The notes under the pieces are model-generated. The model saw nothing but the letters and a program-made list of their open reading frames with translations. It did no database searches and was not told where the DNA came from. Source: GCA-2746795 sp964643965 (GTDB taxonomy: Bacteria; Chloroflexota; Anaerolineae; Promineifilales; Promineifilaceae). From it: a DNA stretch of 13,752 bases. Positions within the stretch are counted from its first letter, which is position 1, and every line of letters begins with the position of its first letter. Where the stretch lies: assembly GCA_964643965.1 (NCBI GenBank), contig CAZXVH010000128.1, positions 1-13,752 of the forward strand, written 5' to 3'. Of this stretch, positions 1-6,771 are shown piece by piece. The position numbers and the translations under genes are program-made.

Positions 1-4
1 TTTC

Positions 5-916
5 ATGCGTGTGGCACATTTGATACACCAACAATATGGACAATCGTCAACTCCCTTCACCCTCATAGCCAATATCCAACCAGAGGTCACCTCTCCGCTA
101 AAAAACCTGCCGCAGCTAGATGCCCTATTGCTGGGACCCGAATTTGTTGCCATTCTTGAGTTCAAAAACTACTTCGCTCCCATTCAGGCGAACTACCTTG
201 ATGGCAAGTGGAAAGCAATCGTACAAAACAGGAGCCAAGTGGTAGCTGGCGGTAGCAAACGCAACCCTTATCTACAAGCACGTCACGCCAAGAAAGCATG
301 GCAACTTCCCTTAAAAGACATCGTTGCCAACCATCTCAACGCCTTCATCTTATTTCATCCCTATTTGCACCCAGATTCAAAGCTACCCCCACTAGGCCAA
401 GATAATTATTGGCTGCGCATCAACGGCGTTGAAGATATTTTAGAATTGATTTACACGACCTCTTCCCCCCATATTGCCTTAACCTTGCAGACGCAACAAA
501 CTATCGCTAAAGAAATTTTTCAGGCTCAGCTTTGGCCTCAGGTCTCAGATTTATTGACCGATATCATCGGCTATTTACATGTTTTAGAGCCTGGACAAAC
601 GCCAGTTCGGTATCCCATTCATCCATTTGATGATTTCACATTGGGTCGTTCGGCAAGGCAAAAACATCGTGTACGCCTTCAATCTTCAAAGATCAGCAGT
701 ACACATGCTCATATCTATGCACAAAATAAAACAATCTATATTGAGGATTTGGGCAGTAAAAATGGCACGTTTTTAGCGGGAAAAACCATTTCCAAACCAA
801 CTCGTCTGCATAATAATGAGAAGGTTACTTTGGGCAGCCAATATACGGAGGCGGTTTCCATTTGGATACAAACGGTAGCGCCCGAATTTTCTGATTTCAC
901 GACGATGACAAAATAA
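5..916 (+). CDS. NERD nuclease-like / FHA domain fusion protein (5' end possibly incomplete)
   Basis: This predicted cytoplasmic protein joins two domains. Residues about 15-110 resemble the NERD (nuclease-related) fold: D39 in 'QLDALLLGP' and E52-F-K54 in 'ILEFKNY' match its D...ExK pattern. Residues about 205-285 form an FHA domain, which binds phosphothreonine: G214-R215, 'ISSTHA' at 230-235 and 'DLGSKNGT' at 248-255. The usual Arg of the FHA 'SRxH' motif is Ser232. Known FHA proteins dock onto targets of Ser/Thr kinases, and a PknB-type kinase gene lies about 300 bases downstream, so a kinase-reader pair is a reasonable inference. The ATG at 5 has no visible ribosome site because the window begins there, and the frame is open to the window edge. 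NERD proteins usually have some residues before this point, so the true start may lie upstream. A hairpin directly follows the stop. The substrate is unknown and nuclease activity is unproven. Confidence 0.8.
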   Translation: MRVAHLIHQQYGQSSTPFTLIANIQPEVTSPLKNLPQLDALLLGPEFVAILEFKNYFAPIQANYLDGKWKAIVQNRSQVVAGGSKRNPYLQARHAKKAWQLPLKDIVANHLNAFILFHPYLHPDSKLPPLGQDNYWLRINGVEDILELIYTTSSPHIALTLQTQQTIAKEIFQAQLWPQVSDLLTDIIGYLHVLEPGQTPVRYPIHPFDDFTLGRSARQKHRVRLQSSKISSTHAHIYAQNKTIYIEDLGSKNGTFLAGKTISKPTRLHNNEKVTLGSQYTEAVSIWIQTVAPEFSDFTTMTK

Positions 917-918
917 GC

Positions 919-948
919 GAAAGGTTGCAGAACGCCTTGCAACCTTTC
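919..948 (+). terminator. Hairpin after the NERD-FHA gene, probable terminator
   Basis: An 11-bp perfect stem (919-929 with 938-948) encloses an 8-base loop and begins two bases after the TAA stop at 914-916. The following bases are only moderately T-rich (CTCGTTGG), so termination may be weak or may need another factor. The position directly after the stop is the main support. Confidence 0.55.
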
Positions 949-1163
949 TCGTTGGTCATAATGCTCGTGAAGATCGTTTTGTGAACCTGGGGCGTCTGTT
1001 CACCACCATCAGCCTGGAAAACCAACATCCCTGACCGATTGCTCTTTTCTCCAGGCTGCATCGAGAATAGCACTAACGGTGTCCTTAAAAACCTCATCAA
1101 TGACCCAATTGGGCAACTATCTCTAAGCCTGTGATTGTCGTTATTATAGCATCGCCTCTCTCT

Positions 1164-1181
1164 TTCCCAGAAATTTGGGAA
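1164..1181. promoter_or_regulatory. Small dyad upstream of the kinase promoter (possible operator)
   Basis: TTCCCA (1164-1169) and TGGGAA (1176-1181) form a perfect 6-bp inverted repeat with a 6-base spacer. It lies about 30 bases upstream of the TATAAT box at 1210, roughly centred 50 bases before the inferred transcription start. This is a typical activator or repressor position, but a dyad of this size can arise by chance. Confidence 0.25.
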
Positions 1182-1209
1182 CAAAAGTGGATGCTGTTCA
1201 GCCATACGT

Positions 1210-1215
1210 TATAAT
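1210..1215 (+). promoter_or_regulatory. Consensus -10 box (TATAAT) of the kinase gene
   Basis: A perfect TATAAT lies 7 bases before the preferred ATG at 1223. No good -35 hexamer sits 17 bases upstream. With this spacing transcription would begin at or next to the ATG, giving a leaderless mRNA. The lack of any Shine-Dalgarno sequence before the ATG agrees with that. Confidence 0.45.
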
Positions 1216-1222
1216 TCAATCC

Positions 1223-2908
1223 ATGAATTCAGAGCATATTGGTCGCTACCAAATACAATCACGCATCGGAAATGGAGGGATGGCTACTGTATATTTGGCC
1301 TATGATCCACATTTTTCCCGACAGGTCGCGATTAAAGTGATTCCTGATCACTATTTGAATGAGCCACAATCTCATAAACGGTTTCAACGAGAAGCAAAAG
1401 CGATTGCACAGCTAGAACATCCAGCAATTGTGCCAGTTTATGATTATGGAGAAAATAAAGGTCGTCCTTACCTAGTGATGAGATATATGGGCGGTGGCTC
1501 TCTCAAAGATTGGCTAACGCAAGACCCTCTGCCACTTACCACCATTTCCCCCATTATTAAGCGGATTGCCAATGCGCTAGATGCAGCTCATGCAAAAGGG
1601 CTTATTCATCGTGATATAAAACCTAGCAACATTTTGCTAGACGATCAGGGCAATGCGTATCTTTCTGATTTTGGTATTGTCAAATTCTCAAGCACAATTA
1701 CGGCAACAACTGGCTCTGCCCTTATTGGCACACCTGCCTATATGAGTCCTGAGCAAATCCATGGGGATAGGCCAATAGACCACCGCACTGATATTTATGC
1801 ATTAGGCATTATGATGTTTGAAATGTTGACTGGGAAACGGCCGTTTGCAGCAGATACCCCAGCAAAACAAATGATGGCACATGCCTTAACTCCAGTTCCC
1901 AATATCTTGCAATATAACGCCAAGTTACCCACTGGTATCGCCGAAATCATTAGCAAAGCCATGTCTAAAGACCCCGAAAGTCGGTATGACTCTGCTGGCG
2001 AACTCGCTCGTGAACTCCGCCAAGTGATAAATCAGTCCAGTATAAGTTCGCCAGTGAGCAGCCAAACCGCAGCAACAACAACCATCAAAAAAAAACGAAA
2101 CTGGCGACACGATTCACGTTGGTTGGGCATAATAATTATAATATTCTTTTTAGTGACCCTTCTAATTATTTTCAACAACTATACGAGCAACGCTGCCTTG
2201 TCGCTACGTCAGGAGCCAACCGCTACGCCAACGACAGCACCCACCATCACCCCTTCTATCACCTCCATACCAAACCCGACCTCACAGCCCATTGAAGTGA
2301 TGGTACCAACACCTATCCTTCCGCCAACGCCTTCTTATGAGATTGTTTCACTGGCTGAAAGCTCTTTACTAGAAACACCAGAAGCGAATCTAGGTCTCTT
2401 GCCTAACCCGCAGAGGCTGGCTGATATTCCTTTTGAACCTGGCTGGAAAATCAGTACCCAATGTCAGCATGACACCGAAAAGTATCAAACATCAATTAGC
2501 ATCAGCACTTATATTGAAGAACCAAGACAGATTCATATCTTGATTCAAGCTGGCAATGGCAATGTGGATTTTGACGGAAATGCGATTGGGAAAATCACCT
2601 TATATTTTGATAATGGACAGCGTTTCGTAGAACCATTAGTGTTAGGACATAATATTCGAGATTGGCGTCTTAATCTGCCTGGTTTCTATGTCAACACCAT
2701 CAGTTCCTATGATATACAAGAGGTTTGGCGTGGTAAGACGACTGATGGAATTGACGGTCATATTGATCTACTGACCATCAAAATCCCAAAAGAATTACAC
2801 GAGGCAACGCTCAATAATATAGAGGTTACAGATACATCTTTAGCGACAGTTGGTTCTCAAGATCCTTGCATCCATTTGATTGCTATTACAGCCGAAAGCA
2901 ACTCCTAA
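1223..2908 (+). CDS. Transmembrane Ser/Thr protein kinase (PknB type) with extracellular sensor domain
   Basis: This 561-residue membrane kinase phosphorylates Ser/Thr on partner proteins. The kinase domain (about 8-275) is complete: glycine loop 'GNGGMATVY' (16-24), Lys38 in 'VAIKV', Glu57 of helix C, 'HRDIKPSN' (129-136, catalytic Asp131), DFG at 149-151 and 'GTPAYMSPEQ'. A hydrophobic membrane segment lies at about 300-320, then a Pro/Thr linker ('PTATPTTAPT') and a C-terminal domain of about 170 residues outside the membrane. This last domain is not PASTA. It looks beta-rich, and Cys residues near both its ends could form a disulfide. I chose the ATG at 1223 because the kinase domain begins eight residues later. 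A TTG at 1175 would add 16 unconserved residues and would lie upstream of the TATAAT box. Coding composition is more AT-rich than in the prmC gene that follows after 8 bases. The signal sensed is unknown. Confidence 0.93.
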   Translation: MNSEHIGRYQIQSRIGNGGMATVYLAYDPHFSRQVAIKVIPDHYLNEPQSHKRFQREAKAIAQLEHPAIVPVYDYGENKGRPYLVMRYMGGGSLKDWLTQDPLPLTTISPIIKRIANALDAAHAKGLIHRDIKPSNILLDDQGNAYLSDFGIVKFSSTITATTGSALIGTPAYMSPEQIHGDRPIDHRTDIYALGIMMFEMLTGKRPFAADTPAKQMMAHALTPVPNILQYNAKLPTGIAEIISKAMSKDPESRYDSAGELARELRQVINQSSISSPVSSQTAATTTIKKKRNWRHDSRWLGIIIIIFFLVTLLIIFNNYTSNAALSLRQEPTATPTTAPTITPSITSIPNPTSQPIEVMVPTPILPPTPSYEIVSLAESSLLETPEANLGLLPNPQRLADIPFEPGWKISTQCQHDTEKYQTSISISTYIEEPRQIHILIQAGNGNVDFDGNAIGKITLYFDNGQRFVEPLVLGHNIRDWRLNLPGFYVNTISSYDIQEVWRGKTTDGIDGHIDLLTIKIPKELHEATLNNIEVTDTSLATVGSQDPCIHLIAITAESNS

Positions 2909-2916
2909 ATCTGTCT

Positions 2917-3753
2917 ATGATCATCCGCCAAGCCCTGCACAACGGCCGTTTCCCCCCTTCATCATTAAACACCCGTCTCCTCCTCCAACACCTCCTCGGC
3001 GACGTAGACCATTCCTACCTCATCGCCCACGGCGACCAGGAACTAACGGCCGTTCAAGAGCAAACCTTCCTCGCCCATCTAGAACGCGCCGCCCAGGGTG
3101 AACCCATTCCCTACATCATCGGCCACGCTCCGTTTTTCGGCATGGACTTACACGTCAGCCCCGCCGTACTCATCCCGCGACCGGAGACCGAGCAATTGGT
3201 GGAAACGGCCGTTTCCTGGGCCAAAGATCGCGCTGTCTGTCATATCGTCGATGTGGGTACTGGCAGCGGCTGCATCCCCATCGCTTTGGCGCGGGAACTG
3301 CCGCAAGCCAGTATCGAAGCCACCGACATCTCGCCTGATGCCCTCGTCGTGGCGCAGCAAAACGCCGCTCAATTTGCCCCCAATCGCCTCACCTTCCACC
3401 TGGGCAACCTGCTCCAACCCATCACCGAACCCATCGACCTGATCACTGCCAACCTGCCCTATGTCACCGACGAGGAGTGGACGATGCTAGACGATGGGGT
3501 AAAATTGTACGAGCCACACCTGGCCCTCAAAGGGGGGCCAGATGGTTTAGACATTATTCGAGATCTGCTAAACCAGGCAGCGCCCAAGCTCACCCATGGC
3601 GGCGTAATCTTATTGGAAATTGGCTGGCAGCAAGGCCAGACCGCGCAAACAGCCGCGGCCGCCCGTTTTCCGGCGGCTCAAATCGAGCTGCGTCAAGATT
3701 ATTTCGGCCAGGATCGGTTTGTGGTCATACAATTAGTTGAATCACAAATCTAA
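2917..3753 (+). CDS. prmC: Peptide chain release factor N5-glutamine methyltransferase
   Basis: PrmC uses S-adenosylmethionine to methylate the Gln of the GGQ motif in release factors RF1/RF2, which improves termination. The 278-residue length is typical. An N-terminal helical domain begins 'MIIRQAL' and contains 'NTRLLLQHLLG'. 'IPRPETE' is at 86-92, the SAM-binding motif I 'VDVGTGSG' at 111-118, and the catalytic motif at 179-182. That motif reads NLPY rather than the usual NPPY. Because N, P and Y are retained, activity is expected. The ATG at 2917 is preferred: an in-frame ATG at 2866 would overlap the kinase gene by 43 bases and add residues outside the family pattern. The start is 8 bases after the kinase stop and has no clear Shine-Dalgarno sequence. 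Three AACGGCCGTT palindromes lie in this gene, one extended to 16 bp. Confidence 0.95.
   Translation: MIIRQALHNGRFPPSSLNTRLLLQHLLGDVDHSYLIAHGDQELTAVQEQTFLAHLERAAQGEPIPYIIGHAPFFGMDLHVSPAVLIPRPETEQLVETAVSWAKDRAVCHIVDVGTGSGCIPIALARELPQASIEATDISPDALVVAQQNAAQFAPNRLTFHLGNLLQPITEPIDLITANLPYVTDEEWTMLDDGVKLYEPHLALKGGPDGLDIIRDLLNQAAPKLTHGGVILLEIGWQQGQTAQTAAAARFPAAQIELRQDYFGQDRFVVIQLVESQI
3201..3216. repeat. Perfect 16-bp palindrome, longest form of the AACGGCCGTT repeat
   Basis: GGAAACGGCCGTTTCC is a perfect 16-bp palindrome inside prmC, where it encodes part of 'ETAVS'. Several other copies share pieces of these outer arms (GGAAA before 3921 and 5418, GTTTCC after 11280 and 13646). This suggests the preferred motif extends beyond the ten-base core. 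Confidence 0.75.
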
Positions 3754-3844
3754 CCGCAAAGTACACAAAGAACGCAAAGAATCTCGAGAAAATCTGCGTT
3801 ATCTGTGTCGTCTGCGGATTGTCTAATAATCTCGGGAGAATCGG
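3754..3844. repeat. Short gap with degenerate CAAAG and TCTGCG repeats
   Basis: Directly after prmC come reiterated short units: 'CGCAAAGTACACAAAGAACGCAAAG', in pieces of CAAAG at 5-10 base intervals, then TCTGCG / ATCTGTG / TCTGCGG. The stretch resembles the degenerate filler repeats seen between genes in many Anaerolineae-type assemblies (from memory). It carries no clear promoter. The last bases hold the ribosome site of the next gene. Confidence 0.35.
3834..3838 (+). promoter_or_regulatory. Shine-Dalgarno site deciding the TTG start of the tsaC-like gene
   Basis: GGGAG lies 6 bases before the TTG at 3845. No in-frame ATG or GTG exists before the conserved part of the protein, so this site supports the TTG start. 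Confidence 0.5.
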
Positions 3845-4501
3845 TTGGAGAATAGGATAGCAGCGCAAAACCAGCACACGCGCCACATTTTGACCAGTGA
3901 AGCCAACGCCATTGCGGAAACGGCCGTTTATCTGCGCCAGGGAGATCTCGTGGTCTTCCCCACTGATACGGTCTACGGCCTGGGCGTTGATGCCTTTAAT
4001 GCCGACGCCATTTTGCAATTGTATACGGTTAAACAACGGCCGTTAGATAAAGGCATCCCCATCCTCCTGGCTGACTTCGCTGATGTGTACAAAATGACCG
4101 CCACCCTGCCCGCCGCCGCCCAAACTGCTATCGCCGCCTTCTGGCCCGGCCCCCTCACCATCATTGTGCCCAAACACCCCTCTTTGCCAGACTGCCTCTC
4201 GCCCAACAACGGCATCGCCTTACGCATCCCTGATAACGCCGCCGCCCGCGCCCTCATTCGCGCCGCCGGCGGCGCCCTGGCGGCCAGTAGCGCCAACCTG
4301 TCCGGCCGGCCGCCCGCCTGTGATGGACCATCGGCGTTGGCGGAACTGGCAGGCCGCGTGGCCGTCGTCCTGGATGGCGGTCCCACAGCGGGCAACATCC
4401 CCTCCACCATCGTCAGCTATCTGCAGCCGGAACCAGTTATTTTACGCGAAGGCCCACTTTCCGCCGCCCAACTATGCCTGAGCGCAAAGGCGACCGTATG
4501 A
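3845..4501 (+). CDS. tsaC: Threonylcarbamoyl-AMP synthase (TsaC/Sua5/YrdC family)
   Basis: The enzyme makes threonylcarbamoyl-AMP from Thr, bicarbonate and ATP, the first step of t6A formation at position 37 of tRNAs reading ANN codons. The 218 residues cover a single YrdC-like domain without the extra C-terminal Sua5 domain. Visible family motifs are 'PTDTVYGLG' (39-47), 'KQRPLDKGIP' (63-72, with K63 and R65 of the KxR motif), 'FWPGPLT' (99-105), 'SSANLSG' (148-154) and 'PSTIV' near the end. The start is TTG at 3845, supported by GGGAG upstream. A second TTG at 3890 is possible but lacks a ribosome site. prmC and this family are often neighbours in bacteria, which fits a translation-maintenance cluster. 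The stop overlaps the next start as ATGA, so the two genes are probably translationally coupled. Confidence 0.93.
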   Translation: MENRIAAQNQHTRHILTSEANAIAETAVYLRQGDLVVFPTDTVYGLGVDAFNADAILQLYTVKQRPLDKGIPILLADFADVYKMTATLPAAAQTAIAAFWPGPLTIIVPKHPSLPDCLSPNNGIALRIPDNAAARALIRAAGGALAASSANLSGRPPACDGPSALAELAGRVAVVLDGGPTAGNIPSTIVSYLQPEPVILREGPLSAAQLCLSAKATV

Positions 4502-5094
4502 GCGCCTATCTCATCCCCTTAGTCTTATCTTTTATTGGCCTGATACTGGCATTTGCCACCTATCGCAACATCCGCCGCGGCGGCGCCCGTTTTTATACAC
4601 TGGAACGAGAAGCGATGCTGCGCCGCGCCATGCTGACCCTGGCCGGCAGCATCGCCTTTTTCTCGTTTGCCGTTGGCTATCTCATCTACACCGACCAACC
4701 AGCCACGCCTGCCGGAGACCCTCCAGGCGAGGGTGAAGTGGTCGAAGAAGGGGAACCAGTCGCCAATCCCACCCCTGAGAGCCTGCAACTAGAAACCTTT
4801 CCCCCCACGCCCACCCTCACCGCCACACCAGACGTCAACATCCCCACCGCCACCCCCACCCCCATTATTTGCCGGGCGGTCGTAGAAGGCACATCTGGCA
4901 ATGGCCTAAAATTACGCGACACGCCAAACGGCGACGAGATAATGATTTTACAAGATGGGTCGATTTTGACGCTCTCTCAAAGTGAAGCCGCGCAAGAAGC
5001 TGGTGGTTTTGTCTGGCGTAAGGTGAAATCCATCACCGGCCAAGAAGGATGGGTCGCAGAGGATTTTATTAGCATCGGCGCCCCCTGTGAATAG
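4498..5094 (+). CDS. Membrane-anchored protein with Pro/Thr linker and SH3-like domain
   Basis: This 198-residue protein has two hydrophobic segments (about 4-22 and 46-64) separated by a basic stretch ('RNIRRGGARF'). A long acidic then Pro/Thr-rich linker follows ('PPTPTLTATP'), then a C-terminal domain (about 133-194) that resembles a bacterial SH3 domain: 'GLKLRDTPNG', 'FVWRKVKS', 'GQEGWVAEDFI'. Such domains often bind cell-wall or surface ligands, so the protein is probably anchored in the membrane with the SH3 domain outside. I chose the ATG at 4498 because it overlaps the tsaC stop by 4 bases and has AAAGG 7 bases upstream. The ATG at 4474 would lie deeper in tsaC. The final codons and stop lie inside the first copy of the 38-bp repeat at 5084. 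The precise function is unknown. Confidence 0.85.
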   Translation: MSAYLIPLVLSFIGLILAFATYRNIRRGGARFYTLEREAMLRRAMLTLAGSIAFFSFAVGYLIYTDQPATPAGDPPGEGEVVEEGEPVANPTPESLQLETFPPTPTLTATPDVNIPTATPTPIICRAVVEGTSGNGLKLRDTPNGDEIMILQDGSILTLSQSEAAQEAGGFVWRKVKSITGQEGWVAEDFISIGAPCE

Positions 5095-5121
5095 CAGTGG
5101 AGCGCAGGCGTCTCGCCTGCA
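5084..5121. repeat. 38-bp direct repeat, copy 1
   Basis: It starts CCTGTGAATAGCAGTGGAGC and ends with the internal hairpin GCAGGCG-TCT-CGCCTGC. It matches copy 2 (5154-5191) at 37 of 38 positions, with the difference at 5094. It covers the last codons and the stop of the SH3-like gene. Confidence 0.85.
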
Positions 5122-5153
5122 TGTTGCAAAAAAACATAGCCAGCCTGGAGGCG

Positions 5154-5217
5154 CCTGTGAATAACAGTGGAGCGCAGGCGTCTCGCCTGCACAAGGCGAA
5201 CGAGACGTTCGCGCTCC
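5154..5217. repeat. 38-bp direct repeat, copy 2, with a second hairpin (REP-like element)
   Basis: Copy 2 (5154-5191) contains GCAGGCG-TCT-CGCCTGC (5174-5190). It is followed by a second hairpin GCGAACG-AGA-CGTTCGC (5196-5212). The TCT and AGA loops are complementary, and GGAGCG (5169-5174) pairs with CGCTCC (5212-5217). The segment could therefore fold either as two small hairpins or as one long imperfect hairpin. This resembles bacterial REP/BIME elements. It ends 8 bases before the ribosome site of the glycosyltransferase gene. Confidence 0.7.
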
Positions 5218-5225
5218 AATTTTCC

Positions 5226-5230
5226 AAGGA
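5226..5230 (+). promoter_or_regulatory. Shine-Dalgarno site for the GTG start of the glycosyltransferase
   Basis: AAGGA lies 6 bases before GTG at 5237. It supports GTG as the true start, which places 'IIGIDASRA' at the N-terminus as in related GT4 enzymes. Confidence 0.6.
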
Positions 5231-5236
5231 ACAAGC

Positions 5237-6361
5237 GTGATTATTGGGATCGATGCCAGTCGGGCTGTGACGGCGCAGCGCACCGGGACAGAGGCGTATG
5301 CCTATTTTCTCATCCACGCCTTAATACTGTTGGCCGCCCCGCGAAATCACACGCTGCGCCTTTATTTCAACCAACCACCGCCTCCTGGCTTATTCCCGGA
5401 CTCGCCTCAGGTGGAAACGGCCGTTCTCACCCAACGCCGCCTCTGGACTCACCTCCGCCTGGCGCGTGAACTCCACCGAAATCCGCCCGATGTCTTCTTC
5501 ACCCCCGCTCACGTCATCCCCTACACCTATAGCAACCCCAGCGTCGCCACCATCCATGATTTAGGCTACCACCATTTCCCCGAAGCGCATCCCAGGCGGC
5601 AGTTGGCTTACCTGCGTTGGAGCACCCGGCACAACGGCCGTTCCGCCACCCGCCTCATCGCCGACTCCCAGGCCACCAAAACCGATCTCGTGCAACTCGA
5701 CCATATCCCCGCCGCCAAGATCGATGTGGTTTACCCCGGCATTGACCCGGATTTAGCGCCCGTAAAGGATGAAGAAAAGATAACGGCCGTTCTCACCACC
5801 TACGGCATCACCCCACCCTACTTCCTCTACCTGGGAACCCTGCAACCACGTAAAAACCTGGTACGATTGGTGCAAGCCTCTGTCCAAAGCAGTGTGCCCC
5901 ACCAACTCGTCCTCGCCGGCAAACCTGGCTGGCTCAGCCGACCCATCCTCGACGAAGTGGCGCAGGTAAAAGATAATCATCCAACGGCAAAGATCATCTT
6001 GTCCGGTTATGTGGCAGAAGCAGATAAGGCCGCCCTGCTCTCAGGAGCGACAGCCTTGCTTTTCCCGTCCCTATACGAAGGATTTGGTTTTCCCGCCCTG
6101 GAAGCGCAGGCGTGCGGCGCACCCGTCCTCACCGCCACCACCAGTTCCCTGCCAGAAGTCGTGGGAAATTCTGCTCTGTTAGTAGACCCGCTCGATACCC
6201 AGGCCATCGCCGCCGCCATCCAATCACTCGCCAGCAATAGCGAGTTACGCCAACAGCTAACCGCAAAAGGCTTTGAGAATGTGAAGAAATTTACCTGGCA
6301 AGAAACGGCCGTTCGCATCCTCCACATCCTCGAAACCTGTACCCAGAAAACTCCACCCTGA
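5237..6361 (+). CDS. GT4-family glycosyltransferase (group 1)
   Basis: This 374-residue enzyme probably transfers a sugar from a nucleotide donor to an envelope acceptor with retention of configuration. It has the two-domain GT-B layout. The N-terminal half begins 'IIGIDASRA' and contains 'HDLGYHHFPEAHP' and 'ADSQATKTD'. The C-terminal half begins near 'YFLYLGTLQPRKNL' and includes 'LVLAGKPGW' and 'ALLFPSLYEGFGFPALEA'. E281 and E289 form the EX7E motif. No signal peptide or membrane segment is visible, so a cytoplasmic or peripheral location is likely. The start is GTG with a good ribosome site. Four AACGGCCGTT palindromes lie in it (5416, 5633, 5782, 6304). The sugar and acceptor cannot be read from sequence. 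The neighbouring sugar epimerase/dehydratase suggests a role in surface polysaccharide or glycan assembly. Confidence 0.92.
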   Translation: MIIGIDASRAVTAQRTGTEAYAYFLIHALILLAAPRNHTLRLYFNQPPPPGLFPDSPQVETAVLTQRRLWTHLRLARELHRNPPDVFFTPAHVIPYTYSNPSVATIHDLGYHHFPEAHPRRQLAYLRWSTRHNGRSATRLIADSQATKTDLVQLDHIPAAKIDVVYPGIDPDLAPVKDEEKITAVLTTYGITPPYFLYLGTLQPRKNLVRLVQASVQSSVPHQLVLAGKPGWLSRPILDEVAQVKDNHPTAKIILSGYVAEADKAALLSGATALLFPSLYEGFGFPALEAQACGAPVLTATTSSLPEVVGNSALLVDPLDTQAIAAAIQSLASNSELRQQLTAKGFENVKKFTWQETAVRILHILETCTQKTPP

Positions 6362-6368
6362 TACAATT

Positions 6369-6400
6369 CACTGTCCACTGTTAACTGTTTACTGTTTACC
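6369..6400. repeat. Degenerate CACTGTT/ACTGTTTA tandem repeat
   Basis: The gap after the glycosyltransferase holds short tandem units: CACTGTC, CACTGTTAA and two copies of CTGTTTA. The same vocabulary recurs at 7795-7848, so the two are probably related intergenic repeats. The segment ends just before the ribosome site (AAAGGAAA) of the next gene. Confidence 0.5.
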
Positions 6401-6414
6401 AAAAAGGAAACCCC

Positions 6415-6621
6415 ATGATAAACCCTTCTATCTCCTTAATCTGCGGCACATGCAGCCATGATTGGATTCAAGACCTGGGCCAAATCGACACCTTCAAAGT
6501 CACCAACCAGGGTGGGCAGCTCACCAAAATCTACCGCATCCCTTGCCCCATTTGCGGCAACATCCTCCTCGTCGAAAGCAGCACCGACGCCGACGACAGC
6601 CCCTCCTCCTGGGGAACCTGA
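6415..6621 (+). CDS. Small zinc-ribbon protein, function unknown
   Basis: This 68-residue protein has two CxxC pairs, 'CGTC' (10-13) and 'CPIC' (44-47), about 30 residues apart. That spacing suits one zinc ribbon with a short beta-hairpin between the knuckles. The middle is polar and the tail acidic ('STDADDSPSS'). AAAGGAAA lies about 6 bases before the ATG, which supports real translation. No hydrophobic segment is present, so it is probably cytoplasmic. Zinc ribbons of this size can bind nucleic acid or act as protein adaptors. Nothing here decides between these. Confidence 0.75.
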   Translation: MINPSISLICGTCSHDWIQDLGQIDTFKVTNQGGQLTKIYRIPCPICGNILLVESSTDADDSPSSWGT

Positions 6622-6710
6622 CATTTCCAGGGATACGCGCTCATTCTGTAGATAGGCTGAGTACACGTACACACAGGCGCGTAGGCATACCCGGCGCTGC
6701 GTCTGGGAAT

Positions 6711-6739
6711 CTGACAAATCCTACCGAACTGATTACAAT
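6711..6739 (+). promoter_or_regulatory. Sigma70-like promoter for the sugar epimerase gene
   Basis: CTGACA (6711-6716, 5 of 6 consensus) and TACAAT (6734-6739, 5 of 6) are separated by exactly 17 bases. Transcription would begin near 6746, about 50 bases before the ATG at 6797. This is the best-formed promoter in the window. Confidence 0.6.
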
Positions 6740-6756
6740 TCCAGGTAATCCCAATC

Positions 6757-6771
6757 GGATGAAATTCATCC
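6757..6771. promoter_or_regulatory. Palindrome in the epimerase leader (possible operator)
   Basis: GGATGAA-A-TTCATCC is a perfect dyad with 7-bp arms around one base. It lies about 18 bases after the TACAAT box and 25 bases before the ATG, so a bound repressor could block transcription. No regulator gene is visible nearby. Confidence 0.35.

Larger units (their letters stand above)
917..1222. other. Non-coding gap between the FHA gene and the kinase gene
   Basis: About 306 bases without a supported gene. It holds the hairpin at 919-948 and a perfect 9-bp inverted repeat (1010-1018 CAGCCTGGA with 1050-1058 TCCAGGCTG, 31-base spacer). It also holds a small dyad at 1164-1181 and a consensus -10 box at 1210-1215. 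A minus-strand open frame crosses it, but it has no ribosome site and no recognisable domain. Confidence 0.6.

Noticed and set aside
897..1205. Minus-strand open frame of 102 codons in the gap before the kinase gene
   Set aside because: There is no ribosome site and no recognisable domain. It runs through the terminator hairpin and the end of the FHA gene.
1175..1222. TTG at 1175 as the kinase start
   Set aside because: The ATG at 1223 follows a TATAAT box by 7 bases and the kinase domain starts right after it. The 16 extra residues match nothing.
2866..2916. ATG at 2866 as the prmC start
   Set aside because: It would overlap the kinase end, and the added residues lie outside the PrmC pattern. 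ATG at 2917 fits the family.
3973..4410. Minus-strand open frame of 145 codons
   Set aside because: It lies inside the tsaC-like gene and is Ala/Arg/Pro-rich, a shadow of high-GC coding sequence.
5084..5191. CRISPR array from the 38-bp direct repeats
   Set aside because: Only two copies exist, one overlaps a stop codon, the single spacer is not typical, and no cas gene is nearby.
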